Shown here: positions 47,582-56,146 of the stretch, in pieces
Layout: each line of letters begins with the position of its first letter
Numbering within the stretch: position 1 is the stretch's first letter
DNA from: Gracilimonas sp034520725
GTDB taxonomy: Bacteria; Bacteroidota; Rhodothermia; Balneolales; Balneolaceae
NCBI GenBank assembly: GCA_034520725.1
Contig: JAXHNH010000020.1
Coordinates: 124,001-188,000, forward strand
Direction of reading: 5' to 3'
DNA length: 64,000 nucleotides
Made by a program: the position numbers and the translations under genes
Notes under the pieces: generated by a model
Seen by the model: only the letters and a program-made list of their open reading frames with translations
The model's database searches: none
Told to the model about the DNA's origin: nothing

Positions 47582-47686
47582 TTCCCAATCTTTACTCGCC
47601 CCAGAAACTCCGCTCGGAGCGGATTAGTTTCAAGCGTTTTTAACAATTCGGCAGACGAGCTTGGAGTCGTCGGACGAAGATTCAAT

Positions 47687-48760
47687 TCAAACTTCAATAT
47701 TCTTTAAGGCCTCAAAGAACCGGTCATTTTCAGCGGTCGTTCCGATGGTCAGCCGCAGGCAATCTTCACAATGTGGTTCATTTCCGCGATAGCGTATGAT
47801 CACGCCTTCATCCGCCAGCTTTTTATAGACCTCAAGAGCATTTTCAATCCTGAACATTACAAAATTTGCATCCGTGGGGTACACTCGTTTAACCTGAGGA
47901 AATGTAATGAGCTTTCCGATCACACGTTCACGTTCTTCAAGAACCGCCTCAATATTCATTTTCACATTATTGAGGCTGGAAAATGCCTGAGTCGCCTTTT
48001 GGGCCGTCAGTTTATTGATGTTATACGGAGCCTTCACCTTCAGCATGTAGGATATGATCTCTGCATCCGCCAGGGCAATACCTAAACGAATACCGGCCAG
48101 GCCAAACGACTTTGACATGGTCTGAAGAACCACCAGATTGTTATAATCTGTAAGATTGCCAGTCAGGCTAGCTTGGCTGCTAAAATCGATGTAAGCCTCA
48201 TCTATCACAACAATGCCGTCAAACCCATTCATTACCTGCATGATATCATCAATATCCAGGCTATTTGCGGTTGGGTTATTGGGAGAACAAATAAAGACCA
48301 TCTTTGTTTCGGGTCGGACAGCTTTCAGTATTTTTTCAGGTTGCAACTGAAAATTCTCAGTTAAGAGCACCTCATCCACAGCTACATCGTTAATGGCAGC
48401 TGATACCTTATACATCCCGTAGGTTGGTGGATTGATGATCACACGATCTTTACCCGGAGTACAAAATATCCTGAACAGCAGATCTATCGCTTCATCACTT
48501 CCTACCCCTACAAACACATTTTCAGTTTCAACCCCTCTGAATGCGGCTATCTTTTCCCTCAGTTCATTTTGATACGGCATCGGATAACGATTCAATTCCA
48601 GGTCATCCGCAAATGGTGCCCCAAAACTGTTTTCATTGGCATCCAACAAGATCCCGGAATCAAAATCATCCCTTGCGCTTCGGTAGGGTTTCAGGTTTTT
48701 GATGTTCTCCCTAACCAGGGCTTTCATGTCAATTTTTTTCATGTATCGTATCTTAATCAT
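47687..48760 (-). CDS. hisC: Histidinol-phosphate aminotransferase
   Basis: A 357-residue fold-type I PLP enzyme. The PLP lysine is in LQTMSKSFGLAGIRLG; GVGSDEAIDLLFRIF and CSPNNPTANSLD are conserved. The family usually begins near MKALVRENIKNLKPY, so the actual start may be one of the internal Met codons at residues 7 or 12 (48742 or 48727). It converts imidazole acetol phosphate to histidinol phosphate with glutamate. Part of the his operon, downstream of hisD. Confidence 0.95.
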   Translation of the reverse strand: MIKIRYMKKIDMKALVRENIKNLKPYRSARDDFDSGILLDANENSFGAPFADDLELNRYPMPYQNELREKIAAFRGVETENVFVGVGSDEAIDLLFRIFCTPGKDRVIINPPTYGMYKVSAAINDVAVDEVLLTENFQLQPEKILKAVRPETKMVFICSPNNPTANSLDIDDIMQVMNGFDGIVVIDEAYIDFSSQASLTGNLTDYNNLVVLQTMSKSFGLAGIRLGIALADAEIISYMLKVKAPYNINKLTAQKATQAFSSLNNVKMNIEAVLEERERVIGKLITFPQVKRVYPTDANFVMFRIENALEVYKKLADEGVIIRYRGNEPHCEDCLRLTIGTTAENDRFFEALKNIEV

Positions 48761-48808
48761 TTTGTGTAGCAGACGGGACGTTTGGCAAGTCAGACCTAAT
48801 GCTACACC

Positions 48809-50095
48809 CTATTTCAAATTTTTCAATCGCAGGGATACCGCGTTTTTATGGGCCTGAAGTTCTTCTAATTCCGCCAGTTTTTCCACTGCAGGACCAACAT
48901 TCTTTAGCCCCTCTTCTGTGAGTGATTGCATAGTCACTGATTTCTGAAATGCAGCTAAATTAACCCCGCTGTACATTCGTGCATAGCCATAGGTTGGCAA
49001 AGTATGATTGGTACCGGAAGCATAATCTCCCACGCTTTCAGGCGTGAGCTGACCCAGAAATACCGAACCTGCATTAATGATTCCATCAGTATATGATTCA
49101 GCATCTTCCACATTGACTATCAAATGCTCGGGAGCGTATTGATTCGAAAACTCAAATGCTTCTTTCAGAGAATCAGTGATTATTATAAAACTGTTTTCTA
49201 ATGCTCCTGATGCCATTTCTTTGCGAGGGAGCTCATTTAGCTGACTCTCAAGTACTTCTTCCAGTGTTTTCAGATCAAAGTCTTTTGTAGCTACCAAAAC
49301 AACCTGACTGTCACTGCCGTGTTCTGCCTGTGAAAGCAGATCTGCAGCTACAAAAGAAGGATTCGCCTGCTTATCCGCGATCACTAAAACTTCAGAAGGT
49401 CCCGCCGGCATATCGATACTGATCTGCGCCTCAGAATTTTGCAGGATCATCTTGGCTGCCGTTACGTACTGATTGCCCGGCCCAAATATCTTATCCACTT
49501 TAGGCACCGATTCCGTTCCGATTGCCATAGCCGCTACAGCCTGTGCTCCTCCCGCTAACAGGATCTTATCGATTCCGGCTTTTTGGGCAATGTAGATGAT
49601 CTCAGGTGCAACGCTTCCATCTTTGCGAGGTGGAGTAGCCAAAACTTTAGTAGTGCAACCGGCTATCATAGCAGGTATAGCAAGCATCATCGCCGTAGAT
49701 GGGAGGATTGCGGTTCCACCCGGTACATATAAACCAACTCTTTCTATGGGCCGACTGACTTTCATACACCTTACGCCAGGCATGGTTTCCACTTCAAGAT
49801 CGGGTGCCAGCTGTGCCTCATGAAATTGTGAAATATTTCCGAACGCAATATCGATGGCCTCCTTTACGGATTCCTCGATCTCTACCTGAACATCCCTTGG
49901 ATCTAAAGTCATTGTATTCAGCTTAACTCCATCAAACTGTTCCGTAAATTGTAATACAGCGGCATCCCCCTCTTTCTCCACTGCATCAATAATGGGTTGA
50001 ACCGTTCGAAAGATGGACGTAAAATCGATCTTAGGTCTCATTAAGAGCTTCTCGATCTCATCCTGTTTTAGATCTGTGTAGGTATATGTTTTCAT
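48809..50095 (-). CDS. hisD: Histidinol dehydrogenase
   Basis: A 428-residue zinc enzyme that performs the last two oxidations of histidine synthesis with NAD+. Typical motifs: GLYVPGGTAILPSTAMM, DKIFGPGNQYVTAAKM, DMPAGPSEVLVIAD, LLSQAEHGSDSQVVL (Zn ligands) and TNHTLPTYGYARMYSGV. Length equals the usual 425-435. It lies 118 bp after hisG; that gap contains a 7-bp-period array. Confidence 0.97.
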   Translation of the reverse strand: MKTYTYTDLKQDEIEKLLMRPKIDFTSIFRTVQPIIDAVEKEGDAAVLQFTEQFDGVKLNTMTLDPRDVQVEIEESVKEAIDIAFGNISQFHEAQLAPDLEVETMPGVRCMKVSRPIERVGLYVPGGTAILPSTAMMLAIPAMIAGCTTKVLATPPRKDGSVAPEIIYIAQKAGIDKILLAGGAQAVAAMAIGTESVPKVDKIFGPGNQYVTAAKMILQNSEAQISIDMPAGPSEVLVIADKQANPSFVAADLLSQAEHGSDSQVVLVATKDFDLKTLEEVLESQLNELPRKEMASGALENSFIIITDSLKEAFEFSNQYAPEHLIVNVEDAESYTDGIINAGSVFLGQLTPESVGDYASGTNHTLPTYGYARMYSGVNLAAFQKSVTMQSLTEEGLKNVGPAVEKLAELEELQAHKNAVSLRLKNLK

Positions 50096-50176
50096 TTCAT
50101 TGCCTTTGTTTTGAGGCAGAGCCTCAATTAGTCATTCCGCAACAGAGCAGCGAAACGAGCTTTGGTTCACTTTTAC

Positions 50177-50214
50177 TTCAATATTGGATATTCGCTGTTC
50201 CTTGTTGAATGTTC
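50177..50214. repeat. 7-bp-period array (TTSRATA type) between hisG and hisD
   Basis: TTCAATA, TTGGATA, TTCGCTG, TTCCTTG, TTGAATG in register, ending at the hisG stop codon. The adjacent GAGGCAGAGCCTC at about 50113 is a small hairpin. Confidence 0.65.
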
Positions 50215-51095
50215 TACAAGATCATACTTTCAATAGGCAGCATCACAATATCCGATGCGCCGGCGTCCTTCAACTCCTCCATAACCGTCCAGAATTTTTC
50301 CAGCGGAATGACGGTGTGAATTGCCACCATGTTATTTTCAGCAAGTGGCATTACCGTAGGACTTTTCATTGACGGAATAATATCTTTGATTTTTTCTACA
50401 GCAGATGTAGGCGCATTCATCATAATGTAGCGGCTCTTCGCTGCCTGCTGATAGCCATCCATTCTCACTAAAAAGCGCTCGATCAGTTCTTTCTTCCCCG
50501 GTGAAAGTTCTTTATTGGTTCTGATCAATTGTGTCTGTGACTCTAGAATAGTATCCAGTTCCACTAGTCCATTCGCGCGTAATGTGCCTCCCGATGATAC
50601 CAGATCCACTATAGCATCCGCTACCTCAAGCTGGGGTGCAATTTCGACAGCGCCGGAGATCTCAATGACCTGAATATCGATTCCCCTTTCACTAAAAAAC
50701 TTATGGGTCAGATTCGGATAACTTGTGGCCACTTTTTTGCCATCAAAATCTTCCGGTTTTTTGATATCTCCATTTTTAGGTGCAGCCAGGGAAAGTCGAC
50801 ATTTCCCATATCCCAGATCCCGAATTGGTGTTACATCCGCACCGGTTTCCTGAGTTTCGTTAGCTCCTACAAATCCAAGATCACATACACCATCCTGTAC
50901 ATATTCCGGAATATCATCATCGCGGAGCAGCAATAGCTCCACATCAAAATTCCGGGTCTTAACGATTAGATTTCGCTTATAGTTATCAAATTCTATTCCA
51001 ATGCCTTCAAGTAATGAAATGGTTTTGTCTGTCAGACGGCCACTTTTTTGAATAGCAATACGCAGTGAAGTTGAAGAGTCCTTCGTTCGGTTCAT
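50214..51095 (-). CDS. hisG: ATP phosphoribosyltransferase, long form
   Basis: A 293-residue first enzyme of the pathway. It is the HisG-long type, with the C-terminal regulatory ACT-like domain (about residues 220-293: YIMMNAPTSAVEKIKDIIPS and HTVIPLEKFWTVMEELKDAG), so it needs no HisZ and is feedback-inhibited by histidine. The catalytic part shows RIAIQKSGRL, VCDLGFVGANE and VDLVSSGGTLRANGL. It is the first structural gene of the operon; 72 bp upstream of its start the leader peptide ends. Confidence 0.97.
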   Translation of the reverse strand: MNRTKDSSTSLRIAIQKSGRLTDKTISLLEGIGIEFDNYKRNLIVKTRNFDVELLLLRDDDIPEYVQDGVCDLGFVGANETQETGADVTPIRDLGYGKCRLSLAAPKNGDIKKPEDFDGKKVATSYPNLTHKFFSERGIDIQVIEISGAVEIAPQLEVADAIVDLVSSGGTLRANGLVELDTILESQTQLIRTNKELSPGKKELIERFLVRMDGYQQAAKSRYIMMNAPTSAVEKIKDIIPSMKSPTVMPLAENNMVAIHTVIPLEKFWTVMEELKDAGASDIVMLPIESMIL

Positions 51096-51152
51096 AATAT
51101 CAGTAAGTAATTGGTTGATTTAAAAATTGGAAACAGGTGGATATGATCGTGT

Positions 51153-51178
51153 AAAAAAACGTGCAGTTTAAAGCACAT
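51153..51178 (-). terminator. Attenuator-like hairpin of the his leader
   Basis: On the minus strand ATGTGC and GCACGT form a 6-bp stem (one G-U) with the loop TTTAAACT, followed at once by seven T. The leader peptide's TAA stop falls in the loop. The stem is short, so termination strength is uncertain. Confidence 0.6.
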
Positions 51179-51257
51179 GAATATGATGATGTCCCTGATG
51201 AGCATGATGGACACCACGATGTACCTGATGGGAAGTATGTATTATATTCTTTTTCAC
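51168..51257 (-). CDS. His-rich leader peptide of the his operon
   Basis: A 29-codon frame from GTG 51257 to TAA 51168 contains 10 His codons, including three in a row; the end reads GHHHIHVL. No in-frame ATG exists and a TGA lies two codons upstream, so GTG is the only standard start; a GAGG motif sits immediately before it, which is too close for an ideal ribosome site. It lies just before hisG and overlaps a hairpin with a U tract. By analogy with enterobacterial HisL, ribosomes stalled by lack of histidyl-tRNA would prevent hairpin formation and allow transcription into hisGDCBH. The repeated His codons cannot easily arise by chance. Confidence 0.78.
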   Translation of the reverse strand: MKKNIIHTSHQVHRGVHHAHQGHHHIHVL

Positions 51258-51402
51258 GCCTCAAAAATAAGGATAGTTTGATTTAGGTACAATTTGTTAA
51301 CACACTTTTAACGAATCTTTTGATAGATACCGTTTCAATATGCTATAAACTTTTTGGTCTCTCTGAATGTTGTTTCACTGAATTAACTATCCAGTTTAGA
51401 TC

Positions 51403-51849
51403 ATGAAGTCACTTTTCTTAATATTTATAGCAGGAATTTTATTAACAGTTAACCTCTCCGCCCAGATGGAACAGGATTTCGATCTGCAGGATTATCGGTG
51501 GAATGATAGAGTGTTACTCATTTTTTCTCCAAACGCTATTTATACTGAACTCACCTCCACCATGGAGATGGTTCGGAAGAATCAGAAAGGTTTTAATGAA
51601 CGGGACTTGAAAGTGTTTCATGTATTAGAGAATATCGGAAATTCTTCTGGTGATAATGTGCTGCAAAAAGCGGATGCACAAAATTTGAGAGATCGATTTG
51701 ATGTGGGTTCTTCAGATTTCAAGATCATTCTAATTGGTAAAGACGGATCTGAAAAAATGAGGTCAAGTGAAGCCATAACAAAAAATACATTGTTCGAAGT
51801 TATAGATGCTATGCCAATGCGCCGTCTGGAAATGAAAGAAGATGGTTAA
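51403..51849 (+). CDS. DUF4174 domain protein, secreted
   Basis: A 148-residue protein with signal peptide (LFLIFIAGILLTVNLSAQ). DUF4174 features: YRWNDRVLLIFSPN near the start and FKIILIGKDGSEKMRSSE, then IDAMPMRRLEMKE at the end. The family has a thioredoxin-like layout without the CxxC and an unassigned role. It is divergent from the his leader and precedes an OsmC gene on the same strand. Confidence 0.88.
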   Translation: MKSLFLIFIAGILLTVNLSAQMEQDFDLQDYRWNDRVLLIFSPNAIYTELTSTMEMVRKNQKGFNERDLKVFHVLENIGNSSGDNVLQKADAQNLRDRFDVGSSDFKIILIGKDGSEKMRSSEAITKNTLFEVIDAMPMRRLEMKEDG

Positions 51850-51914
51850 GGCAAATCTATTTTATTACCTTTAAAGCGATAAATATTTAAACCAAACTTA
51901 TAGATCACTAGCAG

Positions 51915-52334
51915 ATGAAGATTGACGTTAATTGGCTGGGCAAGGACTTCCATTTTGAAGCCGAAAATGACACAAAAGGTAAGATACGTATTGATGGGAA
52001 TAACGAAATTGGCGGATTGGAAGGCGGCTTGTCTCCAATGCAGTTATTGCTGGCCGGTGTTGGAGGATGCAGTGCAATTGATGTTTTGCATATTCTTGAA
52101 AAACAACAGCAACCGATTGAGACCCTTAAAGTAGAAGTTGATGGTGACCGGCAGGAAGTTGAAGGCGCTTCCCATACCGAATACAGATCCATACATCTGC
52201 ATTTCACCCTCTCCGGTGAGCTGGACCCGAAAAAAGTGGAACGCGCACTCAAGTTATCCATCACAAAATATTGCTCCGCTTCCAAAGCATTGGAGAAAGG
52301 ATCTAACATCACCTATGATTACAAGATCGTTTAA
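51915..52334 (+). CDS. OsmC-family protein (second copy in the window)
   Basis: A 139-residue OsmC/YhfA-like protein. The conserved cysteines are in GVGGCSAIDVL (about residue 53) and SITKYCSASKALEK (about residue 117). It differs from the copy at 11150 in length and sequence, so these are separate lineages and not a recent duplication. Probable hydroperoxide reductase in the cytoplasm. Confidence 0.88.
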   Translation: MKIDVNWLGKDFHFEAENDTKGKIRIDGNNEIGGLEGGLSPMQLLLAGVGGCSAIDVLHILEKQQQPIETLKVEVDGDRQEVEGASHTEYRSIHLHFTLSGELDPKKVERALKLSITKYCSASKALEKGSNITYDYKIV

Positions 52335-52417
52335 CTCAAATACCCCTCAAAATTGCTTCTGAGACGTATTTTAGCTATTTTATAATGATCAAAATTCAAT
52401 AAATCAATTACTTATCT

Positions 52418-52588
52418 ATGGCTAAATGTGAGTTATACCAAGACGTTAAAGGCGAATGGAGATGGAGACGTGTTTCCAAGAACGGTGATATTGAGGCCTT
52501 TTCCAGTCAAAGTTTTGAAAAAGAAGAGGACGCCCGTAAAGACGGAAAAGAATGTAAAGAGTGCACCAGCTATCTCCGCAAGTTTTAA
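52418..52588 (+). CDS. Small YegP/DUF1508-like protein, 56 aa
   Basis: A complete frame ATG 52418 to TAA 52588. CELYQDVKGEWRWRRVSKNG and FSSQSFEKEEDARKDGK match the single repeat of the DUF1508 (YegP) family, which folds as a small beta-alpha unit. Cys residues at positions 4 and in ECKECTSY are extra. It is followed by a terminator. Function unknown. Confidence 0.78.
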   Translation: MAKCELYQDVKGEWRWRRVSKNGDIEAFSSQSFEKEEDARKDGKECKECTSYLRKF

Positions 52589-52611
52589 CTGAGACAGACT
52601 ATTTTATTATT

Positions 52612-52640
52612 AAAGCCTCTCCAATCGGAGGGGTTTTTTT
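52612..52640 (+). terminator. Terminator after the YegP-like gene
   Basis: CCTCTCC and GGAGGGG (one G-U) with a 4-base loop AATC, flanked by A and a run of seven T. Confidence 0.85.
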
Positions 52641-52662
52641 ATTTGAAGTATCCATACCCCTG

Positions 52663-52873
52663 ACTTACATCCCTCTGGTTTCGAGCTGAAGCTCTCAACC
52701 TGTCTCCCTTCAAAGGGAGAATTTCCTAAATTAATCTATAAATCGTTTCAAATCCAGAAGCCCAAACTAACCCAAAAACTGTCAACCTAAATCAGGAAAA
52801 GACGCTAAAGAGAATTCCCTCTTTGAAGAGGGACCGTAAATGATCCCTGGATCATTTACAGGGAGATGTGAGT
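52663..52873. repeat. ACTCACATCCC element, copy 1 (left of DUF559 gene 1)
   Basis: About 211 bp, bounded by ACTTACATCCCTCTGG and ACAGGGAGATGTGAGT, which are inverted with respect to each other. Inside are three perfect hairpins: CTCCCTTCAAAGGGAG, CCCTCTTTGAAGAGGG and AAATGATCCCTGGATCATTT. It ends 13 bp from the stop of the DUF559 gene. Confidence 0.85.
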
Positions 52874-52886
52874 CAGTTCAAAATGC

Positions 52887-53261
52887 TCATCTTACCTTTA
52901 ATCGACTGACAAAATCATCTAAGTAAAGCATAACATTTGGCAGTCTTCTCTTCACATCCACATCATTTACCCTGATAAAGGTCACCCCTAATTCTTCTAT
53001 TCTCTTCTGACGTATTTTATCGTCTATAAATTTTTCAGGATAGTCGTGACTAACCCCATCTATTTCAATAGCCATCATGATTTCATGACAGTAAAAATCC
53101 ACAATGTAATCCAGGATCGGCACTTGCCTGTGAAACTCTACACCTAATGCTTTTCCTTTTATTTGTTCCCACAGTAAAACCTCACTTAATGTGCTGTTTT
53201 TTCTTAGTTCTCGTGCTAAATATTTCAGTTTCCGATTATATGGAAGGATCTTATTCGGCAT
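52887..53261 (-). CDS. DUF559 endonuclease-like protein 1 (repeat-flanked)
   Basis: A 124-residue DUF559 protein (PD-(D/E)XK nuclease fold, related to very-short-patch repair endonucleases). The core is complete: TLSEVLLWEQIKGK, VEFHRQVPILDYIVDFYC (catalytic Asp), MAIEIDGVSHDYPEKF (ExD of the active site) and EELGVTFIRVNDVDV. It is about 90 percent identical to the copy at 55746-56111, and both copies share the sequence upstream of their start. Both lie between two copies of the same 210-bp inverted-end element. Cellular role unknown; a nuclease acting on these repeats or their mobility is conceivable. Confidence 0.9.
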   Translation of the reverse strand: MPNKILPYNRKLKYLARELRKNSTLSEVLLWEQIKGKALGVEFHRQVPILDYIVDFYCHEIMMAIEIDGVSHDYPEKFIDDKIRQKRIEELGVTFIRVNDVDVKRRLPNVMLYLDDFVSRLKVR

Positions 53262-53298
53262 TGTGTACCCCCTATTTATTTCTTGACCTAATTAACCC

Positions 53299-53508
53299 AC
53301 TCACATCCCTCTGGTTTCGAGCTGAAGCTCTCAACCTGTCTCCCTTCAAAGGGAGAATTTCTTAAATTAATCTATAAATCGTTTCAAATCCAGAAGCCCA
53401 AACTAACCTCAGGCACTGTCAACCTAAATCAGGAAAAGACGCTAAAGAATTCCCTCTTTGAAGAGGGACCGTCAATGATCCCTGGATCATTTACAGGGGG
53501 ATGTGAGT
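53299..53508. repeat. ACTCACATCCC element, copy 2 (right of DUF559 gene 1)
   Basis: 210 bp, direct repeat of copy 1 with few differences. Ends: ACTCACATCCCTCTGG and CAGGGGGATGTGAGT (near-perfect 15-bp inverted ends). It has the same three hairpins, with AATGATCCCTGGATCATT. It starts 37 bp from the DUF559 start and ends 13 bp from the M28 peptidase stop. Confidence 0.88.
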
Positions 53509-53521
53509 GGTCATTCAAGGA

Positions 53522-54437
53522 CTACAAGCTACTATCAAAAGCCTTAATCGCATTCAGGATCATTTGAACAGATTTCTTATAGAATTCCTGTGGAATAGTT
53601 TCGAAATCGTCTGTGTGCTGATGGTAATGCTCGTGATCAGCAACACCGAAGTAAATAAAAGGCACTCCCTCCTGATGAAACGGACCATGATCTGAAGAAT
53701 AGGTCCAATCGTCAAGATCGCTATTCGGATCATCATGACCATACAGTACATTGACACCGGCTTTGTCAATACCATCTATAACTGGTTTCAGTTTGGGATA
53801 GTGATACGTTCCGACCGCATAGATCTCATTCTCTTTATTTTGAGCGATCATATCGAGGTTGATATTCATTTTAACTTTGTCCAGAAATACAGAATCCTGA
53901 ACCAGAGCTCTCGCTCCCTGCAGACCCATTTCCTCAGCATCAAAAGCAGCAAATACTAAGAGTGTGATTTGGTTTTACTTCATTGAAATAATCAATGTAA
54001 GCCAGCAAAGCAGCGGTACCTGATGCATCATCATCTGCTCCGTTAAAGATTAGTGAGTCTCTCATTCCAATATGATCATAATGCGCCGTGATCACTATCA
54101 CCGAATCCGAATCTCCTGAGATCTGTCCGATCACATTCACCCCGTTTACTTCATCTCCTTCCCGGCTATTAAATTTGAATTCGTGTGTATAGGATCCCTG
54201 AAACGGTTCTGCTCCCTCTTCCTCAAATCGTTGAAGCAAATATTCGCGGGCCATTCTATTGCCTTCGGTTCCGGTAAGGCGACCTTCAGTTGAATCTGAG
54301 GAGATCACACGGAGATCCTCAATAAGCTGATCTGTGTTTAGTGAATAATCCTGTTCATTTGCATCTTGTTCAGTTGAACACGAAACAAAAAGAAGTACCA
54401 ATAATGATAGAAGCAGTGTTTGGTTAAAGTATTTCAT
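53522..54437 (-). CDS. M28 family aminopeptidase lipoprotein (one-base frameshift)
   Basis: Lipoprotein signal at 54437 (LLLSLLVLLFVSCSTEQ). The first frame has the zinc ligands HYDHIGMRDS and NGADDDASGTAALL; it ends at about 53950 where an extra A interrupts HTLVFAAFDAEEMGLQGARA. The second frame (53929-53522) supplies the catalytic continuation, DMIAQNKEN, DDWTYSSDHGPFHQEGVPFIYFG and HEHYHQHTDDFETI. Joined, it is a 304-residue M28 (transferrin-receptor-like) peptidase with both zinc sites. Expected to be a periplasmic or surface aminopeptidase. Confidence 0.87.
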
Positions 54438-54484
54438 TAATCGAATAAGTTTATGGATTGATAGCTTGTAATATGTGACATGAT

Positions 54485-55483
54485 CTATTTAAATATATCT
54501 TTCGGAATATGCATGGAAACCAGCATGTGTGGGACATCCACTACTTCAGCGATCTTTAGATCACCTGCCAGGGATAACAAAGCATATGCATCATTTCGGC
54601 TCATGCCTTTTTCTTCCTCCAGGTAATCGATCATGAATCGTGTAGCTTTTTTTGAAGCCTCATCTATCGTTTCTGCAAATGCCGTTACAGCATAATATTC
54701 ATCGGTTTCGTACTGGGGCTCAGAGATAGCTCTTCCATCTTTGATCACCTCTACTTCATATATGATATTCATAGGAGCTTCAATAGCCGTACCGCAAACT
54801 TCCCCGTGACCCTGAGTTGCGTGAGTATCACCAATGGAAAACAGGGCTCCTTCTACAAACACAGGGAAATAGATGGTTGAACCTTCTGTCATGTTCGGGT
54901 CATCCATGTTACCACCGTTTGCTCTTGGAGGAATAGTTGACAGCATCTCATCAGTATCAGGAGCCACGCCCATCACACCGGGAAAAGGCTTGAGTGGGAT
55001 CTCAATGTCCTCAGAAAATTTTGCCGTTTTACGGTCTTTACCTAGTTCAAAGGTTTTCAGATAGGGTTCGTCAAACTCATCGGCAAGGAATCCAAATCCT
55101 GGGATAATGGCCGTCCAGCCCCAATCACCCATCTCAACTTTATGCAGGGTCACTTTAAGCACATCACCCGGCTGGGCTCCCTCCACATAAACCGGTCCCG
55201 TTAACGGGTGAATAGGATCAAAGCTCAGGTTACCTAGATCTTCTACAGTTGAGTTGACAGTGAGTTGCTTAGCTGAAGCTTCCTGAGTAGCCACTTTCAC
55301 TACTGCACCGGATGGCACCGTAAGCACCGGCTCAATGGTTCGGCTCCAGCGGGCATGAGTTTGAGTATCTGTTAACTCATAATCGTATTCGATTTCTTTT
55401 GCAATAGGTTTTTCAGTTTGAGTTATGCACCCAGCAATAGTTAATCCTGAAACAATTATCAGCAGTAATATCGACCGTATCAT
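54485..55483 (-). CDS. Acetamidase/formamidase-family lipoprotein
   Basis: A 332-residue protein with lipoprotein signal (TIAGCITQT, lipid Cys 19). Domain features: HPLTGPVYVEGAQPGDVLKV, FPGVMGVAP, NGGNMDD, YFPVFVEGALFSIGDTHATQGHGEVCGTAIE and the C-terminal LSLAGDLKIAEVVD. This is the acetamidase/formamidase metallo-amidase family. The lipid anchor places it in the periplasm or outer membrane, which is not typical of cytoplasmic formamidases. It may work on small amides outside the cell. It is the next gene upstream of the M28 peptidase. Confidence 0.88.
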   Translation of the reverse strand: MIRSILLLIIVSGLTIAGCITQTEKPIAKEIEYDYELTDTQTHARWSRTIEPVLTVPSGAVVKVATQEASAKQLTVNSTVEDLGNLSFDPIHPLTGPVYVEGAQPGDVLKVTLHKVEMGDWGWTAIIPGFGFLADEFDEPYLKTFELGKDRKTAKFSEDIEIPLKPFPGVMGVAPDTDEMLSTIPPRANGGNMDDPNMTEGSTIYFPVFVEGALFSIGDTHATQGHGEVCGTAIEAPMNIIYEVEVIKDGRAISEPQYETDEYYAVTAFAETIDEASKKATRFMIDYLEEEKGMSRNDAYALLSLAGDLKIAEVVDVPHMLVSMHIPKDIFK

Positions 55484-55532
55484 AGTATTTCCTTTTCAAA
55501 TTTATAAGTTACAACAATGCTTATTCTTACTA

Positions 55533-55723
55533 CGCACATCCCTCTGGTTGTGAGCTGAAGCTCTCAACCTGTCTCCCTTCAAAGGGAGAATTTTCTTAAC
55601 TCAACTTTGAAAGTTAATATAAAACTGCAAGGCTTAAAATACCTTCTATATCTCTCTAAAGAGAATTCCCTCTTTGAAGAGGGATCGTAAATGATCCCAG
55701 ATCATTTACAGGGGGATGTGAGT
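55533..55723. repeat. ACTCACATCCC element, copy 3 (left of DUF559 gene 2)
   Basis: About 191 bp with ends GCACATCCCTCTGG and CAGGGGGATGTGAGT, the same hairpins CTCCCTTCAAAGGGAG and CCCTCTTTGAAGAGGG, and a shortened AAATGATCCCAGATCATTT. The middle differs from copies 1 and 2. Confidence 0.85.
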
Positions 55724-55745
55724 CAGTCTGCTATACTCCTCCAGC

Positions 55746-56111
55746 CTATAGCCGGCTAACAAAATCATCCAGGTAAAGAATAACATTCGGTAAGCTTTCC
55801 TTCACCTCCACATCGTTAACTCTGACAAACCTCACCCCTAATTCTTCTATTCTTTCCTGACGCACTTTATCATTTGTAAACTTTTCAGGATAGTCGTGAC
55901 TAACCCCATCTATTTCGATAGCCATCATGATCTCATGACAGTAAAAGTCCACGATGTAATCCAGAATTGGAACCTGTCTGTGAAACTCAACACCTAATGA
56001 CTTACCCTTTATTTGTTCCCATAGTAATACCTCACTCAGCGTACTGTTATTTCGTAGTTCCCTTGCTAAATATTTCAGTTTCCGATTATATGGAAGGATC
56101 TTATTCGGCAT
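55746..56111 (-). CDS. DUF559 endonuclease-like protein 2 (repeat-flanked)
   Basis: A 121-residue homologue of the gene at 52887; 11-12 of about 121 positions differ (for example RNNSTL for RKNSTL, GKSLGV for GKALGV, VNDVEVKESLPNV for VNDVDVKRRLPNV). Active-site residues are conserved, so both should be functional. It lies between element copies 3 and 4; the sequence between its start and the right-hand element (ATTCGGCATTGTGTACCCCC) is shared with gene 1. This makes a duplicated module of element-gene-element. Confidence 0.9.
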   Translation of the reverse strand: MPNKILPYNRKLKYLARELRNNSTLSEVLLWEQIKGKSLGVEFHRQVPILDYIVDFYCHEIMMAIEIDGVSHDYPEKFTNDKVRQERIEELGVRFVRVNDVEVKESLPNVILYLDDFVSRL

Positions 56112-56146
56112 TGTGTACCCCCGATTTTTTCTTGACCTAAATTACC

